From: Corynebacterium mastitidis DSM 44356
Lineage (GTDB): Bacteria > Actinomycetota > Actinomycetes > Mycobacteriales > Mycobacteriaceae
Assembly (NCBI RefSeq): GCF_000375365.1
Contig: NZ_AQXB01000003.1
Span: forward strand, 205,033-269,032
Length of the DNA stretch: 64,000 nucleotides
Reading direction: 5' to 3'
In this document: positions 20,293 to 30,041 of the stretch, in pieces
How positions within the stretch are numbered: position 1 is the first letter of the stretch
Layout of the letters: each line of letters starts with the position of its first letter
Notes under the pieces: generated by a model
Seen by the model: only the letters and a program-made list of their open reading frames with translations
What the model was told of the DNA's origin: nothing
The model's database searches: none
Made by a program: the position numbers and the translations under genes

Positions 20293-21849
20293 ATGGCTAT
20301 CGAGAAGTCGGCGGCCGACGAGGTCCTGGCCAAGGGCCGCGTGGACAATCACGATGGGTGCACCCGCCGCGAGAACGGCGCCCCGGTTCCCAGCGAGAAC
20401 CTGTCGGTGACCGCCGGTCCGCAGGGCCCCACCGTGCTCAACGACATTCACCTCATCGAGAAGCTCTCGCACTTCAACCGCGAGCGCGTCCCGGAGCGCA
20501 ACCCGCACGCCAAGGGCAACGGCGCCTTCGGCGAGCTGCACATCACCGAGGACGTGTCCCAGTACACCAAGGCCGCGCTATTCCAGAAGGGCACCGTCAC
20601 CCCGATGGCGGCGCGCTTCTCCACGGTGGCGGGCGAGCAGGGTTCCCCGGACACCTGGCGCGACGTGCACGGCTTCGCCCTGCGCTTCTACACCACCGAG
20701 GGCAACTACGACATCGTGGGTAACAACACCCCCACCTTCTTCCTGCGCGACGCGATGAAGTTCCCGGACTTCATCCACTCCCAGAAGCGCCTGGGCGGCT
20801 CCGGCCTGCGCGACGCGGACATGCAGTGGGACTTCTGGACCCGCACGCCCGAGTCCGCGCACCAGGTCACCTACCTCATGGGCGACCGCGGCACCCCCCG
20901 CTCCGAGCGCGAGATGAACGGCTACGGCTCCCACACCTTCCAGTGGGTCAACGAGGCCGGGGAGGCCTTCTGGGTGAAGTACCACTTCCTCTCCCGCCAG
21001 GGCGTGCATAACTTCACCGGCCCCGAGGCCGAGGAGATGGCCGGCAAGAACGCCGACTACCTGCGCGAGGATCTGTACAACGCCATCGAGCGCGGCGACT
21101 ACCCGATCTGGGACGTCAAGGTGCAGATCATGCCCTTCGCGGAGGCGGAGAACTACCGCTTCAACCCCTTCGACCTCACCAAGACCTGGTCCAAGAAGGA
21201 CTACCCGCGCATCGACGTCGGCTACTTCGTGCTCAACCGCAACCCGGAGAACTTCTTCGCGCAGATCGAGCAGCTCGCGCTGGATCCCTCCAACCTGGTT
21301 CCCGGCGTGGGCCTCTCCCCGGACAAGATGCTCATGGGTCGCGTGTTCGCCTACGCGGACGCCCACCGCTACCGCATCGGGCCGAACTACCGCCACCTGC
21401 CGGTGAACCAGCCGCTGGCCCCCCGCCACACCTACGAGCACGAGGGCCACATGGCGTACCTGTTCAACGAGTCCTCGCACCCGGTGTACTCCCCGAACAA
21501 GACCGCGCTGAAGGCCGGCTACCTGGACGATGGCGAGACCTCCTCCTCCAACTTCACGTCCTACGGCCAGGCCGGAGACGTCTACGTGAACCCGGACCCG
21601 CACGGCACGGACCTCACGCGCTCCGCCTACGTGAAGCACCCCGAGGACGATGACTTCGGCCAGGCCGGCACCCTCTACCGCGACGTGTACAACGACGAGG
21701 AGAAGGAGCGTCTGGCGCAGAACATCACCGACGCGATGATGGGCGTCTCCCCCGAGACGGAGGAGCGCTGCTACTGGTACTGGTCCAACGTGGACGAGAA
21801 CCTGGGCGCCCGCGTGAAGGAACTGTTCACGCAGAAGAAGAACGCCTAA
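20293..21849 (+). CDS. katA: Catalase (monofunctional haem)
   Basis: Dismutates hydrogen peroxide in the cytoplasm. 518 residues. The distal-side His72 is in [10 protein letters not shown], Asn145 in [11 protein letters not shown], and the proximal haem Tyr in [17 protein letters not shown] (about residue 355). The small-subunit, NADPH-type layout and length are normal. The ATG at 20293 follows GGGAGG (20279-20284). It keeps the sigC-katA arrangement of C. glutamicum and is followed by a strong terminator. Confidence 0.96.
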   Translation: MAIEKSAADEVLAKGRVDNHDGCTRRENGAPVPSENLSVTAGPQGPTVLNDIHLIEKLSHFNRERVPERNPHAKGNGAFGELHITEDVSQYTKAALFQKGTVTPMAARFSTVAGEQGSPDTWRDVHGFALRFYTTEGNYDIVGNNTPTFFLRDAMKFPDFIHSQKRLGGSGLRDADMQWDFWTRTPESAHQVTYLMGDRGTPRSEREMNGYGSHTFQWVNEAGEAFWVKYHFLSRQGVHNFTGPEAEEMAGKNADYLREDLYNAIERGDYPIWDVKVQIMPFAEAENYRFNPFDLTKTWSKKDYPRIDVGYFVLNRNPENFFAQIEQLALDPSNLVPGVGLSPDKMLMGRVFAYADAHRYRIGPNYRHLPVNQPLAPRHTYEHEGHMAYLFNESSHPVYSPNKTALKAGYLDDGETSSSNFTSYGQAGDVYVNPDPHGTDLTRSAYVKHPEDDDFGQAGTLYRDVYNDEEKERLAQNITDAMMGVSPETEERCYWYWSNVDENLGARVKELFTQKKNA

Positions 21850-21888
21850 TTCGGTTTCCCACCGATCGAGTTCCTCGCAGAACTCCCG

Positions 21889-21926
21889 GCTCCTGAGCTA
21901 AAGAAAGCCAGCTCAGGAGCTTTTTT
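21889..21926 (+). terminator. Terminator of katA
   Basis: GCTCCTGAGCT (21889-21899) pairs perfectly with AGCTCAGGAGC (21910-21920), followed by TTTTTT. A textbook factor-independent terminator. Confidence 0.95.
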
Positions 21927-21957
21927 ATGCCCGCAGCCGGAAAATATGACTACCGTG

Positions 21958-21989
21958 GTGACAGAGCCAGTGCTGGCTCTCAGTGTCAC
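21958..21989. promoter_or_regulatory. Inverted repeat upstream of ohr, possible operator
   Basis: GTGACAGAGCCA (21958-21969) faces TGGCTCT...GTCAC (21974-21989), with a four-base offset inside the right arm. It sits 28 bp before the ohr start, where a peroxide-responsive repressor such as OhrR could bind or an RNA hairpin could form. No regulator gene adjoins. Function inferred from position. Confidence 0.4.
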
Positions 21990-22016
21990 TGAAGGTTTTC
22001 TCGAAAGGACAGTTCC

Positions 22017-22442
22017 ATGGCCGACACGATTTACACCCAGAAGGTCACCGCCACCGGCGCGGGCCGCGACGGCCGCGTTCAGGGCGACGGCGGCATCGAC
22101 TTCGACGTCCGCCCGCCCAAGCTCAACGGCGCCTCCGCCGGGGTGAACCCGGAGTCCCTCCTGGCCGCCGCCTGGTCCGCCTGCTTCAACGGCGCGCTGC
22201 AGAAGATGATGGGCGAGGCGGGCGTGGATACCGCCGCGCACGCCCCCGAGGTGGACGCCGAGGTTTCCCTCAACCGCGACCCCTCCGACGGCGGCTTCCG
22301 CCTCTCCGGGCGCATCACCGCCCGCTTTAAGGATCAGGATTCCCTGGAGGGCGCCGCCGAGCTGGTGGCCAAGGCCCACCAGTTCTGCCCCTTCTCCAAG
22401 GCCCTGGCCGGGGAGTTCGACGCCGAGGCGGTGCTGGGCTAA
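22017..22442 (+). CDS. ohr: Organic hydroperoxide resistance protein (Ohr/OsmC family)
   Basis: A 141-residue thiol peroxidase that reduces organic hydroperoxides in the cytoplasm. The two reactive cysteines are in AAAWSACFNGAL (about residue 60) and AHQFCPFSKAL (about 124), the Ohr rather than OsmC pattern. N-terminal YTQKVTATGAGRDG is typical. The ATG at 22017 has GAAAGGA upstream. With katA and sigC it forms an oxidative-stress group. Confidence 0.93.
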   Translation: MADTIYTQKVTATGAGRDGRVQGDGGIDFDVRPPKLNGASAGVNPESLLAAAWSACFNGALQKMMGEAGVDTAAHAPEVDAEVSLNRDPSDGGFRLSGRITARFKDQDSLEGAAELVAKAHQFCPFSKALAGEFDAEAVLG

Positions 22443-22468
22443 CCCGCCTCTCGATCAGGGGGCGGGGG

Positions 22469-22798
22469 CTAGGCCTCCTCCGAGCGGGCGTCCTCCCGCT
22501 CCACGGTCACGCCGTGGAGGGCACGGCCGAGGTAGAAGCTGCCCACCGAGCCGATGACCCACACCCCGGCGATGGCCAGCACGGCGCGCACCGCGTTGTG
22601 GGCGTCGAAGCCCGCGGTGGACCAGTCCCGTATGAGGTTGGCCAGGATCAGCAGGGGGATGGCGAGGCACACGGTGGGGCCCATGAGGTTGGCCCGGGTG
22701 AGCGCGCCCGGGGCGCGCCACAGCGCCACGGTGGTGGCGAGCACCAGCAGCGCGGCGGCGATGACGAGGGCGGAGACGACGTATTCGGCGGGGGACAT
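22469..22798 (-). CDS. mrpG: Na+/H+ antiporter subunit MrpG
   Basis: A 109-residue protein with three hydrophobic segments, last gene of the leftward mrp operon. The central segment ALWRAPGALTRANLMGPTV fits the MnhG/PhaG family (drfpDv..RlHa..k pattern, here diverged). Small subunit of the Mrp multi-subunit secondary antiporter in the membrane. The identification leans on operon position as well as on sequence. Confidence 0.78.
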   Translation of the reverse strand: MSPAEYVVSALVIAAALLVLATTVALWRAPGALTRANLMGPTVCLAIPLLILANLIRDWSTAGFDAHNAVRAVLAIAGVWVIGSVGSFYLGRALHGVTVEREDARSEEA

Positions 22799-22802
22799 GG
22801 TT

Positions 22803-23069
22803 TTACCTCCGTCCTCTCGAGACCATGCGGGACATGGACAGCGTGGGCAGCACCCCGCCCACCAGGGCGGCCAGCAGGGCGATCTCGTAGGCGATGGACG
22901 TCTGGTTATCCAGCGACCACACCAGGTACAGGGCGATCATGGAATAGAAGGCGAGGTCCGAGAGCACCACGCGGGTGAGCACGTCGCGGGTGCGCAGGAT
23001 CAACGCGATCCCGCCGAGCAGGCAGGCCAGGATCACGATCCCGGCGCCCCACAGTATCGCCTGAAACAT
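22803..23069 (-). CDS. mrpF: Na+/H+ antiporter subunit MrpF
   Basis: 88 residues, three hydrophobic helices, MnhF/PhaF family. The motif LRTRDVLTRVVLSDLAFYSMI (R-x-x-x-x-x-R-v-v-x-l-D) is characteristic. It directly abuts the mrpE stop and is followed by mrpG after 4 bp, so translation is coupled. Confidence 0.85.
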   Translation of the reverse strand: MFQAILWGAGIVILACLLGGIALILRTRDVLTRVVLSDLAFYSMIALYLVWSLDNQTSIAYEIALLAALVGGVLPTLSMSRMVSRGRR

Positions 23070-23441
23070 TTAGCTCACCCTCCTGAAGTAGTCGTTGGCT
23101 AGCAGCAGCTCCTGGTCGCGCACGGACGGCGCCAGGCGCCCCTCCATGTCCGCCAGGTCCTCGATCACCTGGCGGGGGTCGGAGCCGTGCACGGCCTGAA
23201 CCAGCAGGATCGTGGGGTCCCCGGGGCGCTTAGGCTCCCGCAGCCCCAGGGAGAGGGTCCCGGGGGTGACCGTGATGGAGGTGGAGAACCAGAAGATCTG
23301 CCACTGGTCGCGCACCCGCAGCGGGTAGCTCACCACCACGGGGTCGAAGCCGGTGCGGGGCTTGAGCGCGGAGGCGGCCAGGCTCACCGCGCTCACCACG
23401 ATCTCCTTGATGAGCCAGGGGACGTAGAGTAGAGCGTTCAT
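23070..23441 (-). CDS. mrpE: Na+/H+ antiporter subunit MrpE
   Basis: 123 residues, MnhE/PhaE family: an N-terminal hydrophobic region (YVPWLIKEIVVSAVSLA), then the soluble part with WFSTSITVTPGTLSL, the conserved N/S-sITLTPGT motif. Its start overlaps the mrpD stop by 4 bp. It is somewhat shorter at the N-terminus than many homologues, which carry two further helices. Confidence 0.87.
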   Translation of the reverse strand: MNALLYVPWLIKEIVVSAVSLAASALKPRTGFDPVVVSYPLRVRDQWQIFWFSTSITVTPGTLSLGLREPKRPGDPTILLVQAVHGSDPRQVIEDLADMEGRLAPSVRDQELLLANDYFRRVS

Positions 23442-24937
23442 CGGGGGACTCCTATCGCGGTGGCGCCGAGCACGGACTCCTGGTAGCTATCCACGTCCAG
23501 CAGCGCCCCGGTGGCGGTGTGCAGGGCCGCAACGAGCGGCCCGGCGGCGAAGAACATGACCACGGAGCAGGCCAGCAGCGTGGCGGCGGGGGCGATGAGC
23601 GCCCCGCGGATGCGCAGGTCCTTGGGCACGTGCTGCATGGGGCGGCCCCAGAACACGGCGCGCCACACGCGGAACATGGCGAGCAGGGCGGCAAAGCTGG
23701 CCAGGACGATGGCTCCGATGACCAGCCAGGAGGACCAGTCGCCGCCGCGCGCCACGCTGAGCACCACCGCGACCTTGCCCCAGAGCCCGGAGAACGGGGG
23801 AAAACCCACCACGGAGAAGGCCCCGGCGGCAAAGACCGCCGCCACCCACGGCTCCCGCCGGGCCAGCCCGGAGAGCTTGGACAGCAGCCCCGTGCCGTAG
23901 GTCTCCTCGATGGCGCCTGAGGTGAGCACCAGGGAGCCCACGGTGACCATGTGGTGCAGGGCGTAGAGCAGGCCGGCCGCCAGGGCGCGCTGGGCGTCGC
24001 CCGTGGTAAAGGCAAGCATGACCAGGATGAAGGGCATGCCGTTGACCATCTGGTAGGCCAGCACGCGGCGGATGGAGTTCTCCGCCAGCCCGGCGAAGCC
24101 GCCCACCAGCATGGAGACCACCATGAGCGCCACGATGAGGCCGTTCCAGCGGTCGGAGAGGTCGAAGATGATGACGTAGATGCGGTAGAGCATGTACACC
24201 GCCACCTTGGTGTGCAGGCCGGAGAAGAGGCCCATCACCGCCGCCGAGGTGCCGGGGTAGGTGCGCGGCAGCCAGGTGTGCAGCGGGACGATGCCCGCCT
24301 TGGCGGAGACGGCGATGAGCACCAGCGCCATGGCCACCACGGCGGGGCCGTTGCCCTCCGCCGCGCCGCGCAGGGCCGCCATGTTCACGGTGCCGGTGGT
24401 GGCGTAGACGAAGCCCACGCCCACCACCAGCAGCGTGGAGGCGGTGAGGTTGACCAGCACGAAGGTGCGGCCTGCCGCCAGGCGGGACCAGGTGCCCGTC
24501 ATGGCGATCAGCCCGTAGGAGGGCAGCAGCATGACCTCAATGAACACGAAGAAGTTGAAGAGGTCCGCCGTGAGCAGCGCCCCGTTGACGCCGGTGAGCA
24601 GCACCAGGGTCAGGGCGGGGTAGTACCGGGCGCGCGTCTCGCCGGCGGCCGTGGCAAACCAGTTGGCGCACAGCGTGACCAGCGCGGTGGTGACGATCAT
24701 GACGGCGCAGAAGGCGTCCGCCACGAAGGGGATGGCCACGCCCCCGGCAAACAGGCCCACGTTGTGGCCCAGGGTGCCGTGGGCGGAGGTGTAGGAGAAC
24801 AGCCACGCGCCCGCCGCGAGGCTGAGCGCCGGGACCGCCAGGTGCAGCAGGTCGCGCGCCCACTTCCAGGGGGCCATCACCGCGAAGGCGGAGGAGAGGA
24901 GCGGGATCACAACAAAAAGCGGAAGCACAATATCCAT
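23438..24937 (-). CDS. mrpD: Na+/H+ antiporter subunit MrpD
   Basis: 499 residues, about fourteen helices, homologous to proton-pumping NuoN/NuoM subunits. Diagnostic stretches: FNFFVFIEVMLLPSYGLIA (with the key membrane Glu), AVSAKAGIVPLHTWLPRTYPG (conserved Lys and His region), LFSGLHTKVAVYMLYRI, and VGFPPFSGLWGKV. Part of the antiporter core with MrpA. Coupled to mrpC by a one-base overlap. Confidence 0.93.
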   Translation of the reverse strand: MDIVLPLFVVIPLLSSAFAVMAPWKWARDLLHLAVPALSLAAGAWLFSYTSAHGTLGHNVGLFAGGVAIPFVADAFCAVMIVTTALVTLCANWFATAAGETRARYYPALTLVLLTGVNGALLTADLFNFFVFIEVMLLPSYGLIAMTGTWSRLAAGRTFVLVNLTASTLLVVGVGFVYATTGTVNMAALRGAAEGNGPAVVAMALVLIAVSAKAGIVPLHTWLPRTYPGTSAAVMGLFSGLHTKVAVYMLYRIYVIIFDLSDRWNGLIVALMVVSMLVGGFAGLAENSIRRVLAYQMVNGMPFILVMLAFTTGDAQRALAAGLLYALHHMVTVGSLVLTSGAIEETYGTGLLSKLSGLARREPWVAAVFAAGAFSVVGFPPFSGLWGKVAVVLSVARGGDWSSWLVIGAIVLASFAALLAMFRVWRAVFWGRPMQHVPKDLRIRGALIAPAATLLACSVVMFFAAGPLVAALHTATGALLDVDSYQESVLGATAIGVPR

Positions 24938-25392
24938 TAGCGGCGCCCCTCCTTCTTATCGGCGAGCAGCGTGGCGTGGGCGCGGCGTCGGGCGCGCTCC
25001 CCGGAGCGGAACTCCTCCGGGCTCTGGGTGGCCCGGCCCAGGGTGGACACGGGGGAGGGGTGCGGCTCCTCCCCGGAGCTGACGGGGTCCACGCTCACGG
25101 TGTCGTCCGAGCGGCCCAGGGCCGCCAGCGTGAGCAGGATGGTGGTGGTGGCCATCGAGATCACGATGGCCGTGAGCACGAAGGCCTGGGGCAGGGGATC
25201 GGCCACCTCGGCGGCGTCCACGCGGTCGAGGAATACCTCGCCGCGCCAGGCGCCCACCCCGGTGGCCAGCAGCATCAGGTTGGCGGCGTGGCCGATCAGC
25301 TGCATGCCAAAGACGATGCGCACCATCCCGCGCTGCTGCGTCAGGTACACGCCGCCGGTGACCAGCACCGCGATAGTCAGGGCCATGATCAT
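24937..25392 (-). CDS. mrpC: Na+/H+ antiporter subunit MrpC
   Basis: 151 residues with three helices, NuoK-like MnhC/PhaC family: GVYLTQQRGMVRIVFGMQLIG, then LPQAFVLTAIVISMATTTILL, which contains the conserved P-Q-A-l-x-L-T-A-I-V-I motif. A charged C-terminal tail of about 50 residues extends past the usual end. Overlaps mrpA by 4 bp. Confidence 0.92.
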   Translation of the reverse strand: MIMALTIAVLVTGGVYLTQQRGMVRIVFGMQLIGHAANLMLLATGVGAWRGEVFLDRVDAAEVADPLPQAFVLTAIVISMATTTILLTLAALGRSDDTVSVDPVSSGEEPHPSPVSTLGRATQSPEEFRSGERARRRAHATLLADKKEGRR

Positions 25393-28358
25393 TGCTCGTG
25401 CTCCTTTGCGGTGCGGGTGCGGTGGGTGTTGCGCGCGGACACCGCGGCGCGGGCGGATTCCTCGTGGTGCTCCTGCTCGGGCAGGTGCGCCGGGACCTCC
25501 GGGGTGGCCCCCAGGGGGCCGCGCCGGGTGCGGGCGAAGGGCAGCTCCTCCCTGGTGGCGGTGCCGGGCTTCTCGTAGCCGCCCAGGTAGTTCACCGCCG
25601 CCATGAGCATGCCGAGCACCGCCAGGTAGATACCGCCGTCGAAGATCAGCGAGGTGGTCATGTGCTGGCCCAGGATCTCCCCGTGCAGGGGCGCGAGGAA
25701 GGACCCCTCGGCCAGGCCCACGAACCCCGCGCTCAAGGCCACGACGATGCCCACGCCCGTGAGCCAGTACGGGGTGGAGGGCCGCCCCAGGATGGAGTCG
25801 CGGCCCCGGGAGAGGTAGAAGAGCATGATGCCGGTTCCGGCGATGAGGGCGGCCACGAAGCCGCCGCCGGGGTCCATGTGGCCGCGCAGGAACACGAGCG
25901 TGGAGAGCACGGCCAGCAGCGGGGCCACCAGGCGCAGCGCCGCGCGCAGGGGCAGCGAGTTGAGCTGCGACTGCCCGAAGGGCGCGGGGCGCGCACCCTT
26001 GGCGAAGGGCAGCCGGGGGAAGGAGGCCGCCACGGAGCCGATCACCACGGCCGCCATGCCGAGCACGGAGAGCTCGCCCAGGGTGTCCAGCGCGCGGAAC
26101 TCCACGATGATGGTGGCCACGATGTTATCGCCGCCGGTGATCTCCGGCGCGTTGGCGATGTACCACTCCGCGAGGTCCGAGCGGCCGCGCCGCCCCATCA
26201 GGGCGAACACCCCGAGGAAGGCGGCGAGCCCGGCGAGCAGGGCGATGATCAGGGAGTGCGCCGTGCGGCGGGCGCTGCCGGAGGGGAACTCGGCGGGCTG
26301 GTAGCGCAGCACCATCATGATGATGACCACCACCAGGGCCTCCACCAGGAACTGCGTGAGGGCGACGTCGGGCGCGCCCAGCAGCAGCATCTGGAGGGTG
26401 ATGCCCACGCCCACCGTGCCCACCAGCACGGCGCTGGTGAGGCGGTTGGTGGTGCGCATGAGGCCGATCACGGAGAGCGCGATGATGAGGAACGGCCCGA
26501 GGTCGAGCCAGTTGTCCAGGCCCTCTGCGCGCGGTGCGAGCGGGACGCCGTCCACCCCGGGCCCGCCCAGCAGGGTCACGAGCATCAGCGCGATCACGCT
26601 GCACACCGGCCACACCAGGTGGCGCGAGGGGCTCTGGGAGTTGGCCACCTGGGCGAGGCCGCGTCCCAGCGCCGCGGACCCCTTGACCAGGGCGGCCAGC
26701 AGGCCGTTGCCGTTGAAGGGCAGCAGGAAGCGGGACTCCAGGGCGGGCCACAGGCGGTGGCGCCACGCCACGCCCGCCGCGCCCAGCGCGATCACCAGGA
26801 CGGAGACGATCAGCGGCGCGTTGAGGCCGTGCCACAGCGCGAGGTGCGTGTGGGCCTCCGATCCCGCCCCAATGCCAGCCCCGGCGCCCACGCCGGTGGC
26901 CGCCACCACGGCGTCGATCGGGCCGTTGAGGAACATGGGGGCCAGGCCCAGGGGCAGGGAGAGCGCGCCGGGCAGGGCCGCCGGGAGCCAGAGCGCCACC
27001 GGGGCCTCGTGCACGCCCTCCATCTTCCGGGAGGGGTGATCCGTGGCGGGGTCCAGGAAGGCCCCGAACACGAGCTTGGCGGAGTACGTGAAGGTCAGCA
27101 GCGCGCCGATCCCGGCCACGATGAGCAGCGCGGCGCCGGAGCCCTCCACGCTGTACAGCGCGCCGAGCATGCCCTCCTTGGAGATAAAGCCGAAGGTGGG
27201 CGGGATGGCCGCCATGGACAGCGCGCCCAGCACCATGCCGGTGAAGGTAAAGGGCATGGCGCGCCACAGCACGCCCAGGCGGCGGGTATCGCGGCTGCCG
27301 GCCTCGTGGTCCACCACGCCGATGAGCATGAAGATGGAGGACTTGAACAGCGCGTGGGCCAGCGTGTGCACCAGCGCCGCCGAGAGCGCCAGGGGGGTGC
27401 CCACGCCGATGGTGGCCACGATCCACCCCAGGTGGCTCACGGTGGAGTAGGCGGTGAGCTTTTTCAGGTCCGTCTTTTGCACCGCGAAGAGCGCCGAGGC
27501 CACGGCGGTGATCAGCCCGGTGCCGATGAGCAGCCAGTTCCACGCGGGGACGTCGTGGAAGATCGCGGAGAAGCGCATGAGGAGGTACACGCCGGCCTTG
27601 ACCACGGCCGCGGCGTGGAGGAAGGCGGACACGGGCGTGGCCGCCGCCATGGCCTCCGGGAGCCAGAAGTGGAAGGGAAGCTGCGCGGCCTTGGTGAACG
27701 CGGAGAGCGCCACGAGCACCGCCACCGTGGCGGTGAGCCCCGGGTTCTGCGCCCACACCGGGGAGGCCAGGATCCCCTGCAGGCTGGTGGTGCCGGTGCG
27801 CGTGGCAGCCACGGCGAGGGCGGCCAGCAGGGTGAGGCCGCCGATGAAGGTGAGCACGAGGGTGCGCTGCGCGCCCGCCTCGCCGCTGGACCCGGAGCGG
27901 GCGATGAGCAGGAAGGAGGCGATGGACACCAGCTCCCAGCCGATGAACAGCACCACGGCGTCGTTCGCCAGCACCAGCAGCAGCACGGCAAGCGTAAAGG
28001 CCGTCATGATGGTGTAAAAACTGGTGTTGCCCTGCCGCCTGGGCAGGTACGCTGCGGAGTAGAGGAACACCACGGCGCCGATGCACAGGGCGAGGAGGGC
28101 AAAGAACGCGCCGAGGGCGTCCGCGCGCAGCGCCAGGGAGACGTCCACCCCGAGGGCCAGGGCGTCCGGCACCCAGGGCACCGCCCACTCCACGGGGTGG
28201 CCGTCGAGGATGCGCGGAAGGTGCCGCCCCAGGAGGAACGCGGCGGTGAGAAAGACCCCGGCCAGCGGCCAGCCGGCGGCCCGGTCCATCGCGCGTACCA
28301 GCGGCGGAGCGGCGATCACGGCCCCCACCGCCAAGGCAATAACAATAGCTAACGTCAC
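25389..28358 (-). CDS. mrpA: Na+/H+ antiporter subunit MrpA, fused to MrpB
   Basis: About 989 residues. The N-terminal 650 resemble NuoL: LLVLANDAVVLFIGWELVSIA (key Glu), KAAQLPFHFWLPEAMAAATPV, SAFLHAAAVVKAGVYLLMRF, HALFKSSIFMLIGVVDHE. The part near 700-850 has the MrpA C-terminal and NuoJ-like segments (DVALTQFLVEALVVVIIMMVL). The end (LVFLRGHMDPGGGFVAALIAG) is the MnhB domain, so mrpB is fused. The frame is open to 28487, but the GTG at 28358 (or 28367), with GAGAGAG upstream, is the likely start. First gene of the operon, exporting Na+ for pH and salt homeostasis. Confidence 0.93.
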   Translation of the reverse strand: MTLAIVIALAVGAVIAAPPLVRAMDRAAGWPLAGVFLTAAFLLGRHLPRILDGHPVEWAVPWVPDALALGVDVSLALRADALGAFFALLALCIGAVVFLYSAAYLPRRQGNTSFYTIMTAFTLAVLLLVLANDAVVLFIGWELVSIASFLLIARSGSSGEAGAQRTLVLTFIGGLTLLAALAVAATRTGTTSLQGILASPVWAQNPGLTATVAVLVALSAFTKAAQLPFHFWLPEAMAAATPVSAFLHAAAVVKAGVYLLMRFSAIFHDVPAWNWLLIGTGLITAVASALFAVQKTDLKKLTAYSTVSHLGWIVATIGVGTPLALSAALVHTLAHALFKSSIFMLIGVVDHEAGSRDTRRLGVLWRAMPFTFTGMVLGALSMAAIPPTFGFISKEGMLGALYSVEGSGAALLIVAGIGALLTFTYSAKLVFGAFLDPATDHPSRKMEGVHEAPVALWLPAALPGALSLPLGLAPMFLNGPIDAVVAATGVGAGAGIGAGSEAHTHLALWHGLNAPLIVSVLVIALGAAGVAWRHRLWPALESRFLLPFNGNGLLAALVKGSAALGRGLAQVANSQSPSRHLVWPVCSVIALMLVTLLGGPGVDGVPLAPRAEGLDNWLDLGPFLIIALSVIGLMRTTNRLTSAVLVGTVGVGITLQMLLLGAPDVALTQFLVEALVVVIIMMVLRYQPAEFPSGSARRTAHSLIIALLAGLAAFLGVFALMGRRGRSDLAEWYIANAPEITGGDNIVATIIVEFRALDTLGELSVLGMAAVVIGSVAASFPRLPFAKGARPAPFGQSQLNSLPLRAALRLVAPLLAVLSTLVFLRGHMDPGGGFVAALIAGTGIMLFYLSRGRDSILGRPSTPYWLTGVGIVVALSAGFVGLAEGSFLAPLHGEILGQHMTTSLIFDGGIYLAVLGMLMAAVNYLGGYEKPGTATREELPFARTRRGPLGATPEVPAHLPEQEHHEESARAAVSARNTHRTRTAKEHEQ

Positions 28359-28467
28359 GTGCAGCACACTCTCTCGTAGCTCATAAGTCCGAATCAAGGC
28401 TACCAGCAGGGTGTGACGCGGTGAGCCTGCGCGGGATCGGGAGACCGAGGGGATAAATTGGCAGGGT

Positions 28468-29880
28468 ATGAGCCCCGTGCGTTCCACCCTGCTGTTCTCC
28501 CTGGCCCTGACGCCCCTGCTTGCGGGCGCGGCCTATCTCACCATCGCTGGGCACGGCCCCGAGGAGTCGTGGTCGGCGGGCGAGGAGCCCCAGGCCGCCC
28601 CGGTGGCGGCCACCGCCCAGCTCAACGACGCCCGCCGCGCCACCATCGACGCCGGCGCCAACGCGAGCTTCCTGGCCAACGGCACGGCGCAGCTCCTCGC
28701 CGGGGTGGAGAAGTTCGAGGGCCAGGACGTGACCGGCGGCGTGGCCCAGCTCCGCGAGGGCGCCGCGCAGTTGCGCGAGGGCATGATCCAGCTTCAGGCC
28801 GCCACCGGGCAGCTCGGCCAGGGGGCCACGGAGCTTGCCGACGGCGTGGGCGGGGCCATCGACCGCGTCCTCGCCCTGGGGGCCATCCAGGGCCAGCTTG
28901 GCGAGGCCGCCACCACGCTGGACAAGGAGCTGGAGAAGTCCACCGACCCCCGCGCCCAGGATCTGCGCGGGCAGCTCGCGGACTTCAAGGCGCAGCTCGC
29001 CAACGGCGGCCTGGGCGAGGAGATGACCGCGCAGCTCACCCGCCTGCGCGACGGCTCCCGCGACCTCTCCAACCAGCTAGCCGTGCCCGGCTACGGCTTT
29101 CACGACGGCATCTACAGCGCCACCGACGGCGCCAAGCGGCTCTCCGCCGGGATGGACGAGATGAGCGGGCGCGTGGACGGGGCGCTCGAGGGCGCGGGCT
29201 CGCTGAGCGAGGGCGCCCGGAAGCTCAACGACATGGCCCAGGAGAACCGCACGCGGCTGCAGACCATCCAGCGGGCCCTGCCCGCGCCGAGCGCCGCCGG
29301 TGCGGCGGGTGCCGAGGGGACCGCCGAGGCCTCGCGGTCGGAGCTGCTGCCCACCTACGCGCTGCTCATCTCCCTGTTCGCGGCGCTCGGCGGCCTGGGG
29401 GCGGGGCTGCTGCGCCGGGCGGCGGACCGCGCGCTGGCGGCCGTGGGCGTGGCGGCCTCGGCCGGGGTGACGCTCTGGTTGCTGGGAACCTCCCTGCCGT
29501 GGGGCACCGCCCTGGCGGGCACCGGGGTGCTCGCGCTGCTCGCGCTGGCCAGCGCGGGCTTGAGCGCCGGGGTGCGCCGCGCGGCGGGAACGCGGGGCGC
29601 CCTGATCGCGGGGCTCGTGTTCTTCCTGGCCCAGGCGGGCATCGCGGGCTGGGTGTGGAAGAGCGCCATGACCAGCGACCTCTCCGCCTCCTGGACGGCG
29701 CTCGCGGCGCTGACCCCGGTGCATTACTCCACCGCCGCGCTGAGCGCCCTGAGCAACGGGGGCAGCGCGGCGCTCCTCGGGGCGGGGGTGGCGGTGCTGG
29801 CCGCCGTGGCGCTGCTGAGCGCGGCGGCCTCCTGGGCGGGGGGCCGAGGGCGGGAGCGGGGCGTCGTGGCGGCGCGGTAG
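28468..29880 (+). CDS. YhgE/Pip-like membrane protein
   Basis: 470 residues. N-terminal signal-anchor (LLFSLALTPLLAGAAYLTI), then a large extracytoplasmic coiled region with repeated heptad-like AQLREGAAQLREG and GAGSLSEGARKLND segments, a hallmark of YhgE/Pip-type proteins. About six C-terminal helices of ABC-2 permease character follow from residue 290. The ATG at 28468 follows GGCAGGGT. Divergent from the mrp operon. Such proteins are linked to envelope and secretion functions, but the role here is unknown. Confidence 0.72.
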   Translation: MSPVRSTLLFSLALTPLLAGAAYLTIAGHGPEESWSAGEEPQAAPVAATAQLNDARRATIDAGANASFLANGTAQLLAGVEKFEGQDVTGGVAQLREGAAQLREGMIQLQAATGQLGQGATELADGVGGAIDRVLALGAIQGQLGEAATTLDKELEKSTDPRAQDLRGQLADFKAQLANGGLGEEMTAQLTRLRDGSRDLSNQLAVPGYGFHDGIYSATDGAKRLSAGMDEMSGRVDGALEGAGSLSEGARKLNDMAQENRTRLQTIQRALPAPSAAGAAGAEGTAEASRSELLPTYALLISLFAALGGLGAGLLRRAADRALAAVGVAASAGVTLWLLGTSLPWGTALAGTGVLALLALASAGLSAGVRRAAGTRGALIAGLVFFLAQAGIAGWVWKSAMTSDLSASWTALAALTPVHYSTAALSALSNGGSAALLGAGVAVLAAVALLSAAASWAGGRGRERGVVAAR

Positions 29881-29918
29881 CGCGCAAGGGGTCGGGATCG
29901 CGGGGATCGCGCACCGCT

Positions 29919-29973
29919 AAGGGGTGCCATCGGCCGCGCGCTCGTCGAGAGTCAGGCGGAGGCGGCACCCCTT
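29919..29973. repeat. Single 55-bp inverted-repeat unit (site C)
   Basis: Left arm AAGGGGTGCCA at 29919-29929 and right arm CGGCACCCCTT at 29963-29973 flank a 33-bp core. It lies between the convergent YhgE-like gene and the tRNA-Pro gene. Same family as clusters A, B and D. Confidence 0.88.
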
Positions 29974-30001
29974 CGCGCCGCGCCCGGGGCCCAGGAATGA
30001 C

Positions 30002-30031
30002 AAAACCCGGCTGCCCGTGGGGGCAACCGGG
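30002..30031 (-). terminator. Terminator of tRNA-Pro
   Basis: On the minus strand the stem CCGG-TTGCCC / GGGCAG-CCGGG is followed by TTTT, shortly after the tRNA 3' end. Fits a factor-independent terminator. Confidence 0.75.
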
Positions 30032-30041
30032 GTGTAAAAAA

